NCBI RefSeq assembly: GCF_013410065.1
Contig: NZ_JACCCW010000001.1
Coordinates: forward strand, 682,001 to 746,000
Direction of reading: 5' to 3'
DNA: 64,000 nt
From: Granulicella arctica
GTDB lineage: Bacteria > Acidobacteriota > Terriglobia > Terriglobales > Acidobacteriaceae
Numbering within the stretch: position 1 is the stretch's first letter; each line of letters begins with the position of its first letter. Made by a program: the position numbers and the translations under genes. Below, piece by piece: positions 25,647-32,904 of this stretch. The notes under the pieces were generated by a model, which saw only the letters and a list, made by a program, of their open reading frames with translations, was not told the origin of the DNA and made no database searches.

Positions 25647-26720
25647 TTACCGAATCTGCACCAGCTCCGCCTCAGCCGCCCCATGCCCACCGGCATTCGG
25701 GCTCACAAAGGTCTTCTGCGGAGCTCGCCAGTGATCGATATAGCTCACCTGATGCACGCAACTGATCGTGCAGTTCGGCGCACACGACTTCTCCGTCAGG
25801 AACTCTCGCTTCACATCGGCCGTCTTGTACTCCGCCAGCGGAACCCCGGGATATCCTCGCTGCTGCGAGCAGTAATGCACCAGCCCGAACTCGCAAATGT
25901 ACACATAACGCCCGCCCGCCCGGCAACGCCAGTCGTTCGGCTTGCCGTTGGCAATCGCTTCCTGAAAATGATTGAACCGTGAGTAGCTCCGCCGCGTCAG
26001 GTTCCGTACCCTGTCCCACACCGCGCGCTCCGCCTCGCCCAGCGGCTTCAACTGTCCCGACCCATCATGGATGATCCCGATGGTCGAGCTGAATCCCAGC
26101 GCCAGCGCCCGCTCGCTCACCTTCAGAGCATCGTTCGGGTCCGCAATCCCACCGCCAACCACCGAGTTGATATTCACATGAAAGTCCGCATGCTCCGCGA
26201 GCATCCGCAGCTTCGCGTCCAGCACCTTCAAACTCTTCTTCGATACATCGTCCGGCATCACGTTGTCGATCGAGATCTGCATATGATCGAGCCCAGCCTT
26301 GTTCAGCCGCTCGATCCTGTCCGGCATCAGCAGATAGCCGTTTGTAATCATTCCGGCAATCGCGCCCGTCTTGCGAATCCGCGCAATCACCTTGTCCAGA
26401 TCCGGGTGCAGCAACGGCTCGCCACCCGAAATCGTAATCACCGACGTCCCCAGACGCCCCAGGTGATCGATCCGCCGCAGCATCTCGTCGATCGGCACCG
26501 GATCGGACACATCATCAAACTCATTGCAGTACGTACACGCCAGATTGCACCGCCGCATCGGCACAATGTGCGCCATATACGGATGTCCCGTCGAAGCCAG
26601 AGCCGATCCAATCGACCCCAGCTCCCGCAGCTTCCTCGTCACCTTCTTCCAGCGACGCTTCAGACTGATGGGCTTGGGAGGGGCAATCGGTGGAGGAACA
26701 AATGGGGTGACGGTGGACAT
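25647..26720 (-). CDS. Radical SAM protein with SPASM-like C-terminal cysteines
   Basis: 357 residues. The radical SAM cluster motif is C58-x3-C62-x2-C65 (CNLACTYC), followed by ISGGEPLLHPDL (the GGE SAM-binding element) and ITNGYLL. The C-terminal part carries about six further cysteines (WRCRAGG, YICEFG, HYCSQQRG and CAPNCTISC), a SPASM/twitch-like auxiliary cluster layout. Such enzymes modify peptides or small molecules. No precursor peptide gene is seen beside it, so the substrate is unknown. It is the last gene of the sigma/anti-sigma/PDZ cluster, 44 bases after the PDZ gene. Confidence 0.88.
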   Translation of the reverse strand: MSTVTPFVPPPIAPPKPISLKRRWKKVTRKLRELGSIGSALASTGHPYMAHIVPMRRCNLACTYCNEFDDVSDPVPIDEMLRRIDHLGRLGTSVITISGGEPLLHPDLDKVIARIRKTGAIAGMITNGYLLMPDRIERLNKAGLDHMQISIDNVMPDDVSKKSLKVLDAKLRMLAEHADFHVNINSVVGGGIADPNDALKVSERALALGFSSTIGIIHDGSGQLKPLGEAERAVWDRVRNLTRRSYSRFNHFQEAIANGKPNDWRCRAGGRYVYICEFGLVHYCSQQRGYPGVPLAEYKTADVKREFLTEKSCAPNCTISCVHQVSYIDHWRAPQKTFVSPNAGGHGAAEAELVQIR

Positions 26721-26764
26721 AGCGTTAATTCATTGAATCATAGACCGGCAGGGGAATGCGAACC

Positions 26765-27772
26765 CTACTCCAGCCGTCCCGGCGTCTGAACCATCCCCAC
26801 TGTGGTCTCGGAACGCTCCCTGGCGCCCGGCCACAGCTTCGGCATCACGCTCGACCGCTTCTTCGAGTCCGGGATCAGCGTCAGAATCTGCTCCTTCTTA
26901 TCCCGCAGCACCACCACCGAAAGTGGCTTGCCCCGGTTGTCATGCACCGTCCTCAGCCAATCTACGCTGTTCACCACCGTCATCGCTTCAATCTTCACCA
27001 CAACATCGCCCGCCCGCATGCCCGCCGCTGCCGCCGGACTGTTCGGATCGACCGCTCGCACCAGCAGCCCGGTCTCTGAGCCAAAATAGTCCTGCAACTG
27101 CGGCCCCATCACCTCCAGCAACGCGCCCGTATACGACGAACTCAAGATTGTCGTACTCATAAAACCATGCCGCGGCACATCGTTGCTGCTCGGTGCACTA
27201 TTGCCCAGAAAACCGCTGCCGTGCACCGCAGCCCCATCCGGCTCCGCAGGATCATGCACCGTCATGTGCTGCTCCCACGCCTGCTCCCCCACCGTATCCC
27301 GATTCGCAAGTTGCGTGGAGATCGTCTGCTGCTGTCCATCGCGACTGATCACAAACACCACCGTCTTGCCCGGCGGCGTGTCGTGCAGCAACCTCCGCAA
27401 CACATCTTCGTTCACAATAGGCTGGCCGTCCATCAGCAGAATCACGTCGTGCTCGCGCAGCCCCGACTTGCACGCCGGGCCATCATGGTCGAGCACACTG
27501 ATCTCCGCCCCATGCGCATCCTTCAGCCGCAACACCGACACCTGATCCTCGCCAACCGTATGAAAATTGATCCCCAGATACCCCTGCGGCGGCGGCCCGG
27601 CATGCCTGCCCCAATGCCGCGAGCTCCCCAACGGAGACACCGCCTCCGCCGACGACACCAGCATCAAACCCACCAGCAGCCCCACCCCACACATCGCCAC
27701 AGCACTGCGGCCCCGCACCATCGCGGGACTCATCGTACGCATCGCTCCGACCTGTACCTTCGCAACCAGCAT
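26765..27772 (-). CDS. Exported protein with two PDZ domains
   Basis: About 335 residues from ATG 27772; the frame continues to a TTG at 27799. A hydrophobic segment near the N-terminus (VAMCGVGLLVGLMLV) is a signal peptide or anchor. PDZ 1 covers about 45-125 (YLGINFHTVGEDQ, then ILLMDGQPI) and PDZ 2 about 215-310 (GLLVRAVDPNSPAAAAGMRAGD, summarised by its carboxylate-binding loop). No protease domain is present, so it is a binding or adaptor protein in the periplasm. It lies between the anti-sigma factor and the radical SAM gene, and a link to signal sensing is inferred. Confidence 0.8.
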   Translation of the reverse strand: MLVAKVQVGAMRTMSPAMVRGRSAVAMCGVGLLVGLMLVSSAEAVSPLGSSRHWGRHAGPPPQGYLGINFHTVGEDQVSVLRLKDAHGAEISVLDHDGPACKSGLREHDVILLMDGQPIVNEDVLRRLLHDTPPGKTVVFVISRDGQQQTISTQLANRDTVGEQAWEQHMTVHDPAEPDGAAVHGSGFLGNSAPSSNDVPRHGFMSTTILSSSYTGALLEVMGPQLQDYFGSETGLLVRAVDPNSPAAAAGMRAGDVVVKIEAMTVVNSVDWLRTVHDNRGKPLSVVVLRDKKEQILTLIPDSKKRSSVMPKLWPGARERSETTVGMVQTPGRLE

Positions 27773-27816
27773 CTGCCGCTCACCTGCAACACTATGCAAA
27801 GAAATTGTAGGAATGT

Positions 27817-28782
27817 CTACTGGATTCCAGCCGTATCCTGCAACGCCTGAAACGATGCCGTCCGGATGTACGGATTATCATCCTGCGTCGAGACCGTGCG
27901 CAGCACCTGCCGCACACTCGAGTCCGACTGCACCGGAGTCAGCAGGCTGATCGCCGCCGTCCGGACACTCGCGCTCTTGTCGTGCAGCAACGCCTCCAGC
28001 AGCGCATCCCGCACCCTGCGATCCTGTCCGACATACGGCTCCAGCCCATGCAGCGCATTCATCCGCACCGCGTCATCCTTGTCGTAGCGCAACGAGACCA
28101 GCAGCGCATTCCGCACTCCCTTGCCGTCCGTCTCCTCAACACATGCATGGCCCACCCTGCACTCGTTCGACAACATCTTCACCGAGGTCGCGCGAACATC
28201 CGTGTTCGCCTCCTGCGTCATCCCCACCATCAGGAGCTGGCGAATCTCCTTGCTGTCCAGCGAGCCTTCCATCGTCTCCGGAACGATCCGGTTGTACTTC
28301 ACCTGGACGATCTCCGAGTTCGGCGTCGGCACAATCCCCGTCACATTCGCAATCGATCCCTGCGTGGAGTTCGACATCGTCACCACACCCGGAGCCTCGG
28401 CCGGTGCATGCGCCACCTGGTAGCGATAGGTAAAGTTACCCGCCAGAAAGCCCGTCCCCACCAGCAGCGTCATCAGCGCCGGAGCGCTCTGCATGTGCCC
28501 AACCCACCCATAGAAGTTACTGCGCAGCCGCGTCAGGAAGCCATGTGGAGGAATCAGGTCCAACGCATCGTCCAACCGCATCCGGCTCTGAGCCAACAAG
28601 CTCGGCGAAGGCTCGACCACCGGATTCAGCGCCAGATACTCATCGAGCGCCCGCATCGCGTTCAGCTCCCGACTGCACTCCTCGCACTCCTCAAGATGCC
28701 GCTCCAACGATCCGCCCAGCTCATCCGGCAACTCGCCATACACCGCCATCACCACATTTTGTTGCGCTATCTCACACTTCAT
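27817..28782 (-). CDS. Zinc-finger anti-sigma factor with periplasmic HEAT-like repeats
   Basis: 321 residues. The N-terminal zf-HC2/ZAS domain has H29-x3-C33-x2-C36 (HLEECEEC), typical of anti-sigma factors that hold an ECF sigma factor in the cytoplasm. One transmembrane helix follows at about 97-117. The C-terminal half (about 165-320) consists of HEAT-like repeats with pattern VR-x-x-A-x-x-x-L (DVRATSVKML, AVRMNALHGL, SVRTAAISLL, YIRTASFQAL). The ECF sigma gene is 81 bases upstream on the same strand. The HEAT domain is an unusual sensor or binding module for an anti-sigma factor. Confidence 0.85.
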   Translation of the reverse strand: MKCEIAQQNVVMAVYGELPDELGGSLERHLEECEECSRELNAMRALDEYLALNPVVEPSPSLLAQSRMRLDDALDLIPPHGFLTRLRSNFYGWVGHMQSAPALMTLLVGTGFLAGNFTYRYQVAHAPAEAPGVVTMSNSTQGSIANVTGIVPTPNSEIVQVKYNRIVPETMEGSLDSKEIRQLLMVGMTQEANTDVRATSVKMLSNECRVGHACVEETDGKGVRNALLVSLRYDKDDAVRMNALHGLEPYVGQDRRVRDALLEALLHDKSASVRTAAISLLTPVQSDSSVRQVLRTVSTQDDNPYIRTASFQALQDTAGIQ

Positions 28783-28863
28783 CTGCGTGTACCTCGCCCA
28801 GCCTCAAAAATTGGTCGTACAAGCGGCTTGAGTCTGTGTGTCTGCCCTTCACCGCTTTTGCTG

Positions 28864-29523
28864 CTAACTGCTACGTGCTGTCTTCAACTGCTCTCTCAGC
28901 TTGCGCGTCGCCCGGAAGAGCGTGTTCTTTGCCGTCTCCTCCGTCGTGCTCAACATCTCACCAATCGTCCGCAGCTTCAATCCCTGGTAGTGCTTCAGCT
29001 CAAACACCGTCCGCTCCCGCGGCGTCAGCTTGTCGAGCGCGCAGCCGATCTGTTCAGCCATCACCTTGCGCTCAAGCTCTCGTGCCGGGTTCGCCATCGC
29101 CCGCTCGTCCGAGATGTTGGCCATCAGGTCCATCTCGCCGCCGTTGGCATCCAGCACCGTCGCCGGATCCTCCCGCCGACTCTTCCGCCGCCGCAACTGG
29201 TCGAGACAAAGGTTCGTCACGATCCGATACAACCACGTGTAAAACGAGCACTCGAACCGGAAGTTCGCCAGGTGCCGGTAAGCCTTGATAAAGGCCTCCT
29301 GGTGCACATCCTGCGCATCTTGCTCGTTGCCCAGCATGTGTAGCGCCAGCCGCAGTACCGACTGGTCATACCGTCGCACCAGCGCGTCGAAGGCCGTCCG
29401 CTCGCCAGCCTGCGCCTCACGGATCAGATCGTCGTCCTCGATCCGCTGCTGCGCCCGCGCATCGATCTGAGCCTGTGTCAGCTTGCCGCCACGAGTTCCG
29501 GTTTGCGTCGCTGCTTTTGCCAT
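28864..29523 (-). CDS. ECF-type RNA polymerase sigma factor
   Basis: About 219 residues from ATG 29523. Sigma-2 is seen in FDALVRRYDQSVLRLALHML, with the -10-recognising helix HQEAFIKAYRHL and WLYRIVTNLCLDQLRRRK. Sigma-4 is ALDKLTPRERTVFELKHYQG followed by TTEETAKNTLFRATRKL. The frame is open to ATG 29655, but the additional 44 residues are Gly/Ser/Ala-rich and unlike the family. ATG 29523 also has TAGAAT 11 bases upstream. It is paired with the adjacent anti-sigma gene. A perfect 16-bp palindrome at 29662-29677 may be involved in control. Confidence 0.9.
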   Translation of the reverse strand: MAKAATQTGTRGGKLTQAQIDARAQQRIEDDDLIREAQAGERTAFDALVRRYDQSVLRLALHMLGNEQDAQDVHQEAFIKAYRHLANFRFECSFYTWLYRIVTNLCLDQLRRRKSRREDPATVLDANGGEMDLMANISDERAMANPARELERKVMAEQIGCALDKLTPRERTVFELKHYQGLKLRTIGEMLSTTEETAKNTLFRATRKLREQLKTARSS

Positions 29524-29661
29524 CGCTGGCAGTGATTCTACCCCGATACGCAGCAGCGATGCCCCTGCGACACTCCCCCGACGCATACCGGGAGCGATTC
29601 CTACACCTGATCCAAGACCTGTTCCCAGGCTCATTCCTACAGCTTCTGCCTTCATGCTCGT

Positions 29662-29677
29662 CTGACTCCGGAGTCAG
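29662..29677. promoter_or_regulatory. Perfect 16-bp palindrome upstream of the sigma factor gene
   Basis: CTGACTCCGGAGTCAG, self-complementary over its full length. It is a possible operator for the sigma/anti-sigma cluster. It could also hold a ribosome binding site (GGAG) if ATG 29655 is used. Confidence 0.5.
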
Positions 29678-29760
29678 TGGATTGTTGCACTTGAATAGAC
29701 CACCCCACGACAAAAAGGTGAGCGCCCCAGTCACAAACCTTCAAGAAAACGGACTTTCAG

Positions 29761-29766
29761 TAAACT
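29761..29766 (+). promoter_or_regulatory. Candidate leaderless -10 element of the RNase HI gene
   Basis: TAAACT ends seven bases before ATG 29774, and no Shine-Dalgarno is present. Confidence 0.5.
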
Positions 29767-29773
29767 GATCTTT

Positions 29774-30499
29774 ATGCCGCCGCGTCTCACCACCCCGAGC
29801 CTCTTTTCCGCCAGCAACCTCGACGCCCAGCAAACCACCCCCAAACCCACCACCCACTCCAGTTGGATCCACGCCCACTGCGACGGCGGAGCCCGCGGCA
29901 ACCCCGGCCCCTCCGGCTACGGCGCCCTCATCCAGGACAACAACGGCGCCGTCCTCGCCGAGCTCTCCGAGTTCCTCGGCATGCGCACCAACAACTACGC
30001 CGAGTACTCCGGCCTCCTCGGCTGCCTCCAGTACGCCCTCGACCACAACCATCCCCGCCTCAAGGTCGTCTCCGACTCCGAGCTGATGGTCAAGCAGATC
30101 CAGGGCAAGTATCAGGTCAAAAGCCCCGACCTCAAGCCTCTTTACGAAGAGGCCAAACGCCGCATCGCCAAGCTCGACGGCTTCGAGATCTCCCACGCGC
30201 TCCGCCACAAAAACAAGGACGCCGACCGCCTCGCCAACGAGGCCATGGACCGAGGCATGAAGCGCCCCGGCAGCGCCGCTCCCATCCCCACTCCAATCAA
30301 AGCCACGCCCTACCCCACCAAGGCCGAAGCTCCGCCAATCCCCATCGCCTTCGCCAACCGACCCGCACCAGCCGCCGCAGCACCGCCCGTCCCCAAAGCC
30401 GACGCCATGCTCCGCGGCTTCACCCGCGACGGCGTCGTCCACATCCTCGGAGGCGTGACCCTCCCCGATGGCGTCTTCGTCAAGATCATCCGCGAGTAA
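29774..30499 (+). CDS. RNase HI-like protein with C-terminal extension
   Basis: 241 residues. The RNase H fold spans about 33-155 with all four acidic residues in place: HCDGGARGNPGPS (Asp), NNYAEYSG (Glu), SDSELMVKQI (Asp) and KDADRLANEAMD (Asp). It therefore probably degrades RNA in RNA-DNA hybrids. After a proline/alanine-rich linker (about 160-210) there is a short C-terminal module, LRGFTRDGVVHILGGVTL followed by PDGVFVKIIRE. Its strand pattern resembles small beta-rich antitoxin-like (DUF104/AF2212-type) domains. Typical RNase HI has about 150 residues, so the extension is unusual. The stop is 11 bases from the convergent MarR gene. Confidence 0.85.
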   Translation: MPPRLTTPSLFSASNLDAQQTTPKPTTHSSWIHAHCDGGARGNPGPSGYGALIQDNNGAVLAELSEFLGMRTNNYAEYSGLLGCLQYALDHNHPRLKVVSDSELMVKQIQGKYQVKSPDLKPLYEEAKRRIAKLDGFEISHALRHKNKDADRLANEAMDRGMKRPGSAAPIPTPIKATPYPTKAEAPPIPIAFANRPAPAAAAPPVPKADAMLRGFTRDGVVHILGGVTLPDGVFVKIIRE

Positions 30500-30509
30500 A
30501 TCCGCAACT

Positions 30510-30980
30510 CTATCGCCCAGACGATTGCCCAGCCCGAGCCATGCGCGAGCACAACACCTCCACCGCCCTCATCCGATCCAGCATCGCCTCAAGCTCCGGA
30601 ACCCCGATCTCCTCCTCGAAACCGCGCTGCATCCGATCCAGAATCCCCACCACCCGCACCGCCCGCCGCCGTCCCTGTGGCTGCAACCCAAGCTGAAAGG
30701 CCCGCGCATCCTCAGGATCGATCTGTCGCTGCACAAGCCCCTTCGCCTCCAGCGACGAGATGCAATGGCTCACATTACCCCGCGTCGTCTGAAACGCCTC
30801 CGCCAGCGCCGAAGGCTTAACCCCGCCCTTCTTCTCAAAGAAAAGCGCCGCCAGAACCAACGCCTCAAACGCCGTCACCCCCTCCTCCCGAAGAAGAAGG
30901 TTCAGCGAGCCGTCCATCGTGCGGGCAATCCGGCTAGTCTGAAAGATCGGGCTCTGCTTCAGGAAGGATTCAATACGCAT
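30510..30980 (-). CDS. MarR family transcriptional regulator
   Basis: About 156 residues from ATG 30980; the frame extends to 31010 but would then overlap the operator. A winged helix-turn-helix is evident: TAFEALVLAALFFEKKGGV (helices), SALAEAFQTTRGNVSHCI (recognition helix) and the wing IDPEDARAFQLGLQPQGRR. It binds DNA as a dimer and usually represses itself and a neighbouring gene. The divergent neighbour is the TonB receptor at 31097, and the intergenic region holds a perfect 7-5-7 inverted repeat typical of MarR operators, so control of the receptor is likely. Confidence 0.9.
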   Translation of the reverse strand: MRIESFLKQSPIFQTSRIARTMDGSLNLLLREEGVTAFEALVLAALFFEKKGGVKPSALAEAFQTTRGNVSHCISSLEAKGLVQRQIDPEDARAFQLGLQPQGRRRAVRVVGILDRMQRGFEEEIGVPELEAMLDRMRAVEVLCSRMARAGQSSGR

Positions 30981-30994
30981 CAAGGCCGCCTTTT

Positions 30995-31013
30995 TAGTTG
31001 AATAGCTCAACTA
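30995..31013. promoter_or_regulatory. MarR-type operator palindrome
   Basis: TAGTTGA-ATAGC-TCAACTA: perfect 7-bp arms with a 5-bp spacer, between the divergent marR and TonB receptor genes. The TTGA-N7-TCAA core matches the kind of site bound by MarR dimers. Confidence 0.8.
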
Positions 31014-31042
31014 TTTATATCAAGCTAAAACTAGCTCCCTCA

Positions 31043-31048
31043 TACAAT
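31043..31048 (+). promoter_or_regulatory. Possible -10 element of the TonB receptor gene
   Basis: TACAAT, 48 bases before ATG 31097 and 29 bases after the MarR operator. A repressor at 30995-31013 would overlap or abut the expected -35 region. Confidence 0.45.
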
Positions 31049-31096
31049 CCATTCAAGAGATCATCAGACGTGCAAACATCTCTCACCGCTCCTAAG

Positions 31097-32899
31097 ATGA
31101 AAACTCGCCTCGCTGCTCTCAGCTTCGTTCTTCTCTCCATCACGCAGGCCCACGCTCAGCAGCCTCAACCCACCACCACGCAAGACGCAATCACCGTCAC
31201 CACCACCGTCGAGCCCCTCCCGCTCTCCGAAAATGACCGAGCCGTCAACCTCATCGACGCCCGCGACCAGCCGCTCCTCGTCAACAACCTCACCGACCTT
31301 CTCCGCCTCGACCCCTCCGTCAACCTCCAGGCCCGCGCCGGCAACGGAGTCCAGGCCGACCTCTCCATGCGCGGCACCACCTTCGAGCAGTCCCTCGTCC
31401 TGCTCAACGGCCTGCACATCAATGACTCCCAGACCGGCCACTTCAACCTCGAAATCCCCGTCCCGCTCGAGGCCGTCTCGCGCATCGACGTCCTCCACGG
31501 CTCCGGCTCCACCTTCTACGGCTCAGACGCCATCGGCGGTGCCGTCAACCTCATCACCCAGCGCCCCACCACCACCGACATCATCGCCAAAACCGGCTTC
31601 GGCAACTACGGCTCCGAAGAACAACACCTCCGCGCCGACCTCACCACCACCCACCTCGCCGAACAGCTCTCCGGCAGCCGCGATACCTCCGACGGCTTCA
31701 TCCCCGACCGCGGCTACCACGCCAACGCCCTCGCCTCCGAGACCTGGCTCACCACCCGCCCCGGCACCACCGACATCCTCCTCGCCGCCAGCGACCGCCC
31801 CTACGGCGCCGACCAGTTCTACGGCGACTTCGACTCCTGGGAGCGCACCAAAGCCTGGTTCGCCTCCATCCAGCAGCAGCTCGGCCCCCGCACCGCCGCC
31901 AGCTTCGGCTACCAGCGCCACACCGACCTCTTCGTCCTCCTCCTCGACAACCCCGACTTCTACCGCAACAACCACATCACCACCAGCTACGAAGGAGCCC
32001 TCCGCCGCGCCGACACCCTCGGCTCCAACGCCACCCTCTCCTACGGCCTCGAAGAAGCTGGCGACACCATCGACAGCAGCAACCTCGGCCACCACGCCCG
32101 CAACCAGGGCGCAGGCTACGCCACCCTCTCCCTGCGCGCCCTCGGCCGCTTCTCCCTATCCCTCGGAGGCCGCGAAGAGGTCCTCTCCGGCAACGGCTCT
32201 GTCTTCTCCCCCAATCTCGCCGCCGCCTTCGCCCTCACCAGCACCGTCCGGCTTCGCGGCTCCGTCGGACACGGCTTCCGCCTCCCCACCTACACCGACC
32301 TCTACTACGCCGACCCCGCCACCCTCGGCAACCCCGCCCTCAAACCCGAGTCCTCCTGGAGCTACGAGGCCGGTCTCGACTGGAACCCCGGCGGCCCTCT
32401 CAGCCTCACCGCCACAGCCTTCCGGCTCAACCAGAAGGACGCCATCGACTACTCAAAGTATTCGCTCGCTGCCCCATGGCAGGCCACCAACGTACAGGGC
32501 CTCAACCTCACCGGAGCCGAAACCGCTCTGCGCCTGCGCCTCAGCGGCACACAGCAGCTCCAGCTCAGCTACACCGCCGTCCACGCCGGACCACCGCCCG
32601 CCGGACTCATCTCCGAATACGCCTACAACTACGCCGCCCAAAGCGCCCTCGCCGGATGGACCGGTGAGCTCTTCCACCAGGTCAGCGCCCACACCCAGGT
32701 CGCTGTCATCCAGAAGACCACCCACACTGCCTACCCTCTCTGGGATGTATCGGTCGCTCGCAGCCACGGACACATTCGCCCCTACCTGCGCCTGCTCAAC
32801 CTCAGCAACACCGGCTATCAGGAGATCCCCGGCGTCCCCCTGCAAGGCCGCACCCTCATGGCAGGAACCGAGATCAACTGGTCCTCCAGCCGTCACTGA
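31097..32899 (+). CDS. TonB-dependent outer membrane receptor (BtuB-like)
   Basis: About 600 residues from ATG 31097 with a signal peptide (cut after AHAQ). The plug domain (about 40-160) has NLTDLLRLDPSVNLQ, SMRGTTFEQSLVLLNG and GSDAIGGAVNLIT. The beta-barrel continues to the C-terminus, with LRGSVGHGFRLPTYTDLYY as the typical final-third element. Size and plug resemble BtuB/CirA-type receptors. The cargo is unknown; no cobalamin riboswitch is present in the 97-base region upstream. It is divergent from marR and convergent with the AsmA-like gene, with only five bases between the stops. Confidence 0.88.
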   Translation: MKTRLAALSFVLLSITQAHAQQPQPTTTQDAITVTTTVEPLPLSENDRAVNLIDARDQPLLVNNLTDLLRLDPSVNLQARAGNGVQADLSMRGTTFEQSLVLLNGLHINDSQTGHFNLEIPVPLEAVSRIDVLHGSGSTFYGSDAIGGAVNLITQRPTTTDIIAKTGFGNYGSEEQHLRADLTTTHLAEQLSGSRDTSDGFIPDRGYHANALASETWLTTRPGTTDILLAASDRPYGADQFYGDFDSWERTKAWFASIQQQLGPRTAASFGYQRHTDLFVLLLDNPDFYRNNHITTSYEGALRRADTLGSNATLSYGLEEAGDTIDSSNLGHHARNQGAGYATLSLRALGRFSLSLGGREEVLSGNGSVFSPNLAAAFALTSTVRLRGSVGHGFRLPTYTDLYYADPATLGNPALKPESSWSYEAGLDWNPGGPLSLTATAFRLNQKDAIDYSKYSLAAPWQATNVQGLNLTGAETALRLRLSGTQQLQLSYTAVHAGPPPAGLISEYAYNYAAQSALAGWTGELFHQVSAHTQVAVIQKTTHTAYPLWDVSVARSHGHIRPYLRLLNLSNTGYQEIPGVPLQGRTLMAGTEINWSSSRH

Positions 32900-32904
32900 C
32901 AACG

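Noticed and set aside
31014..31096. Possible cobalamin riboswitch before the BtuB-like receptor
   Set aside because: The region is only about 80 bases, too short for a B12 element, and no B12-box-like sequence is seen.
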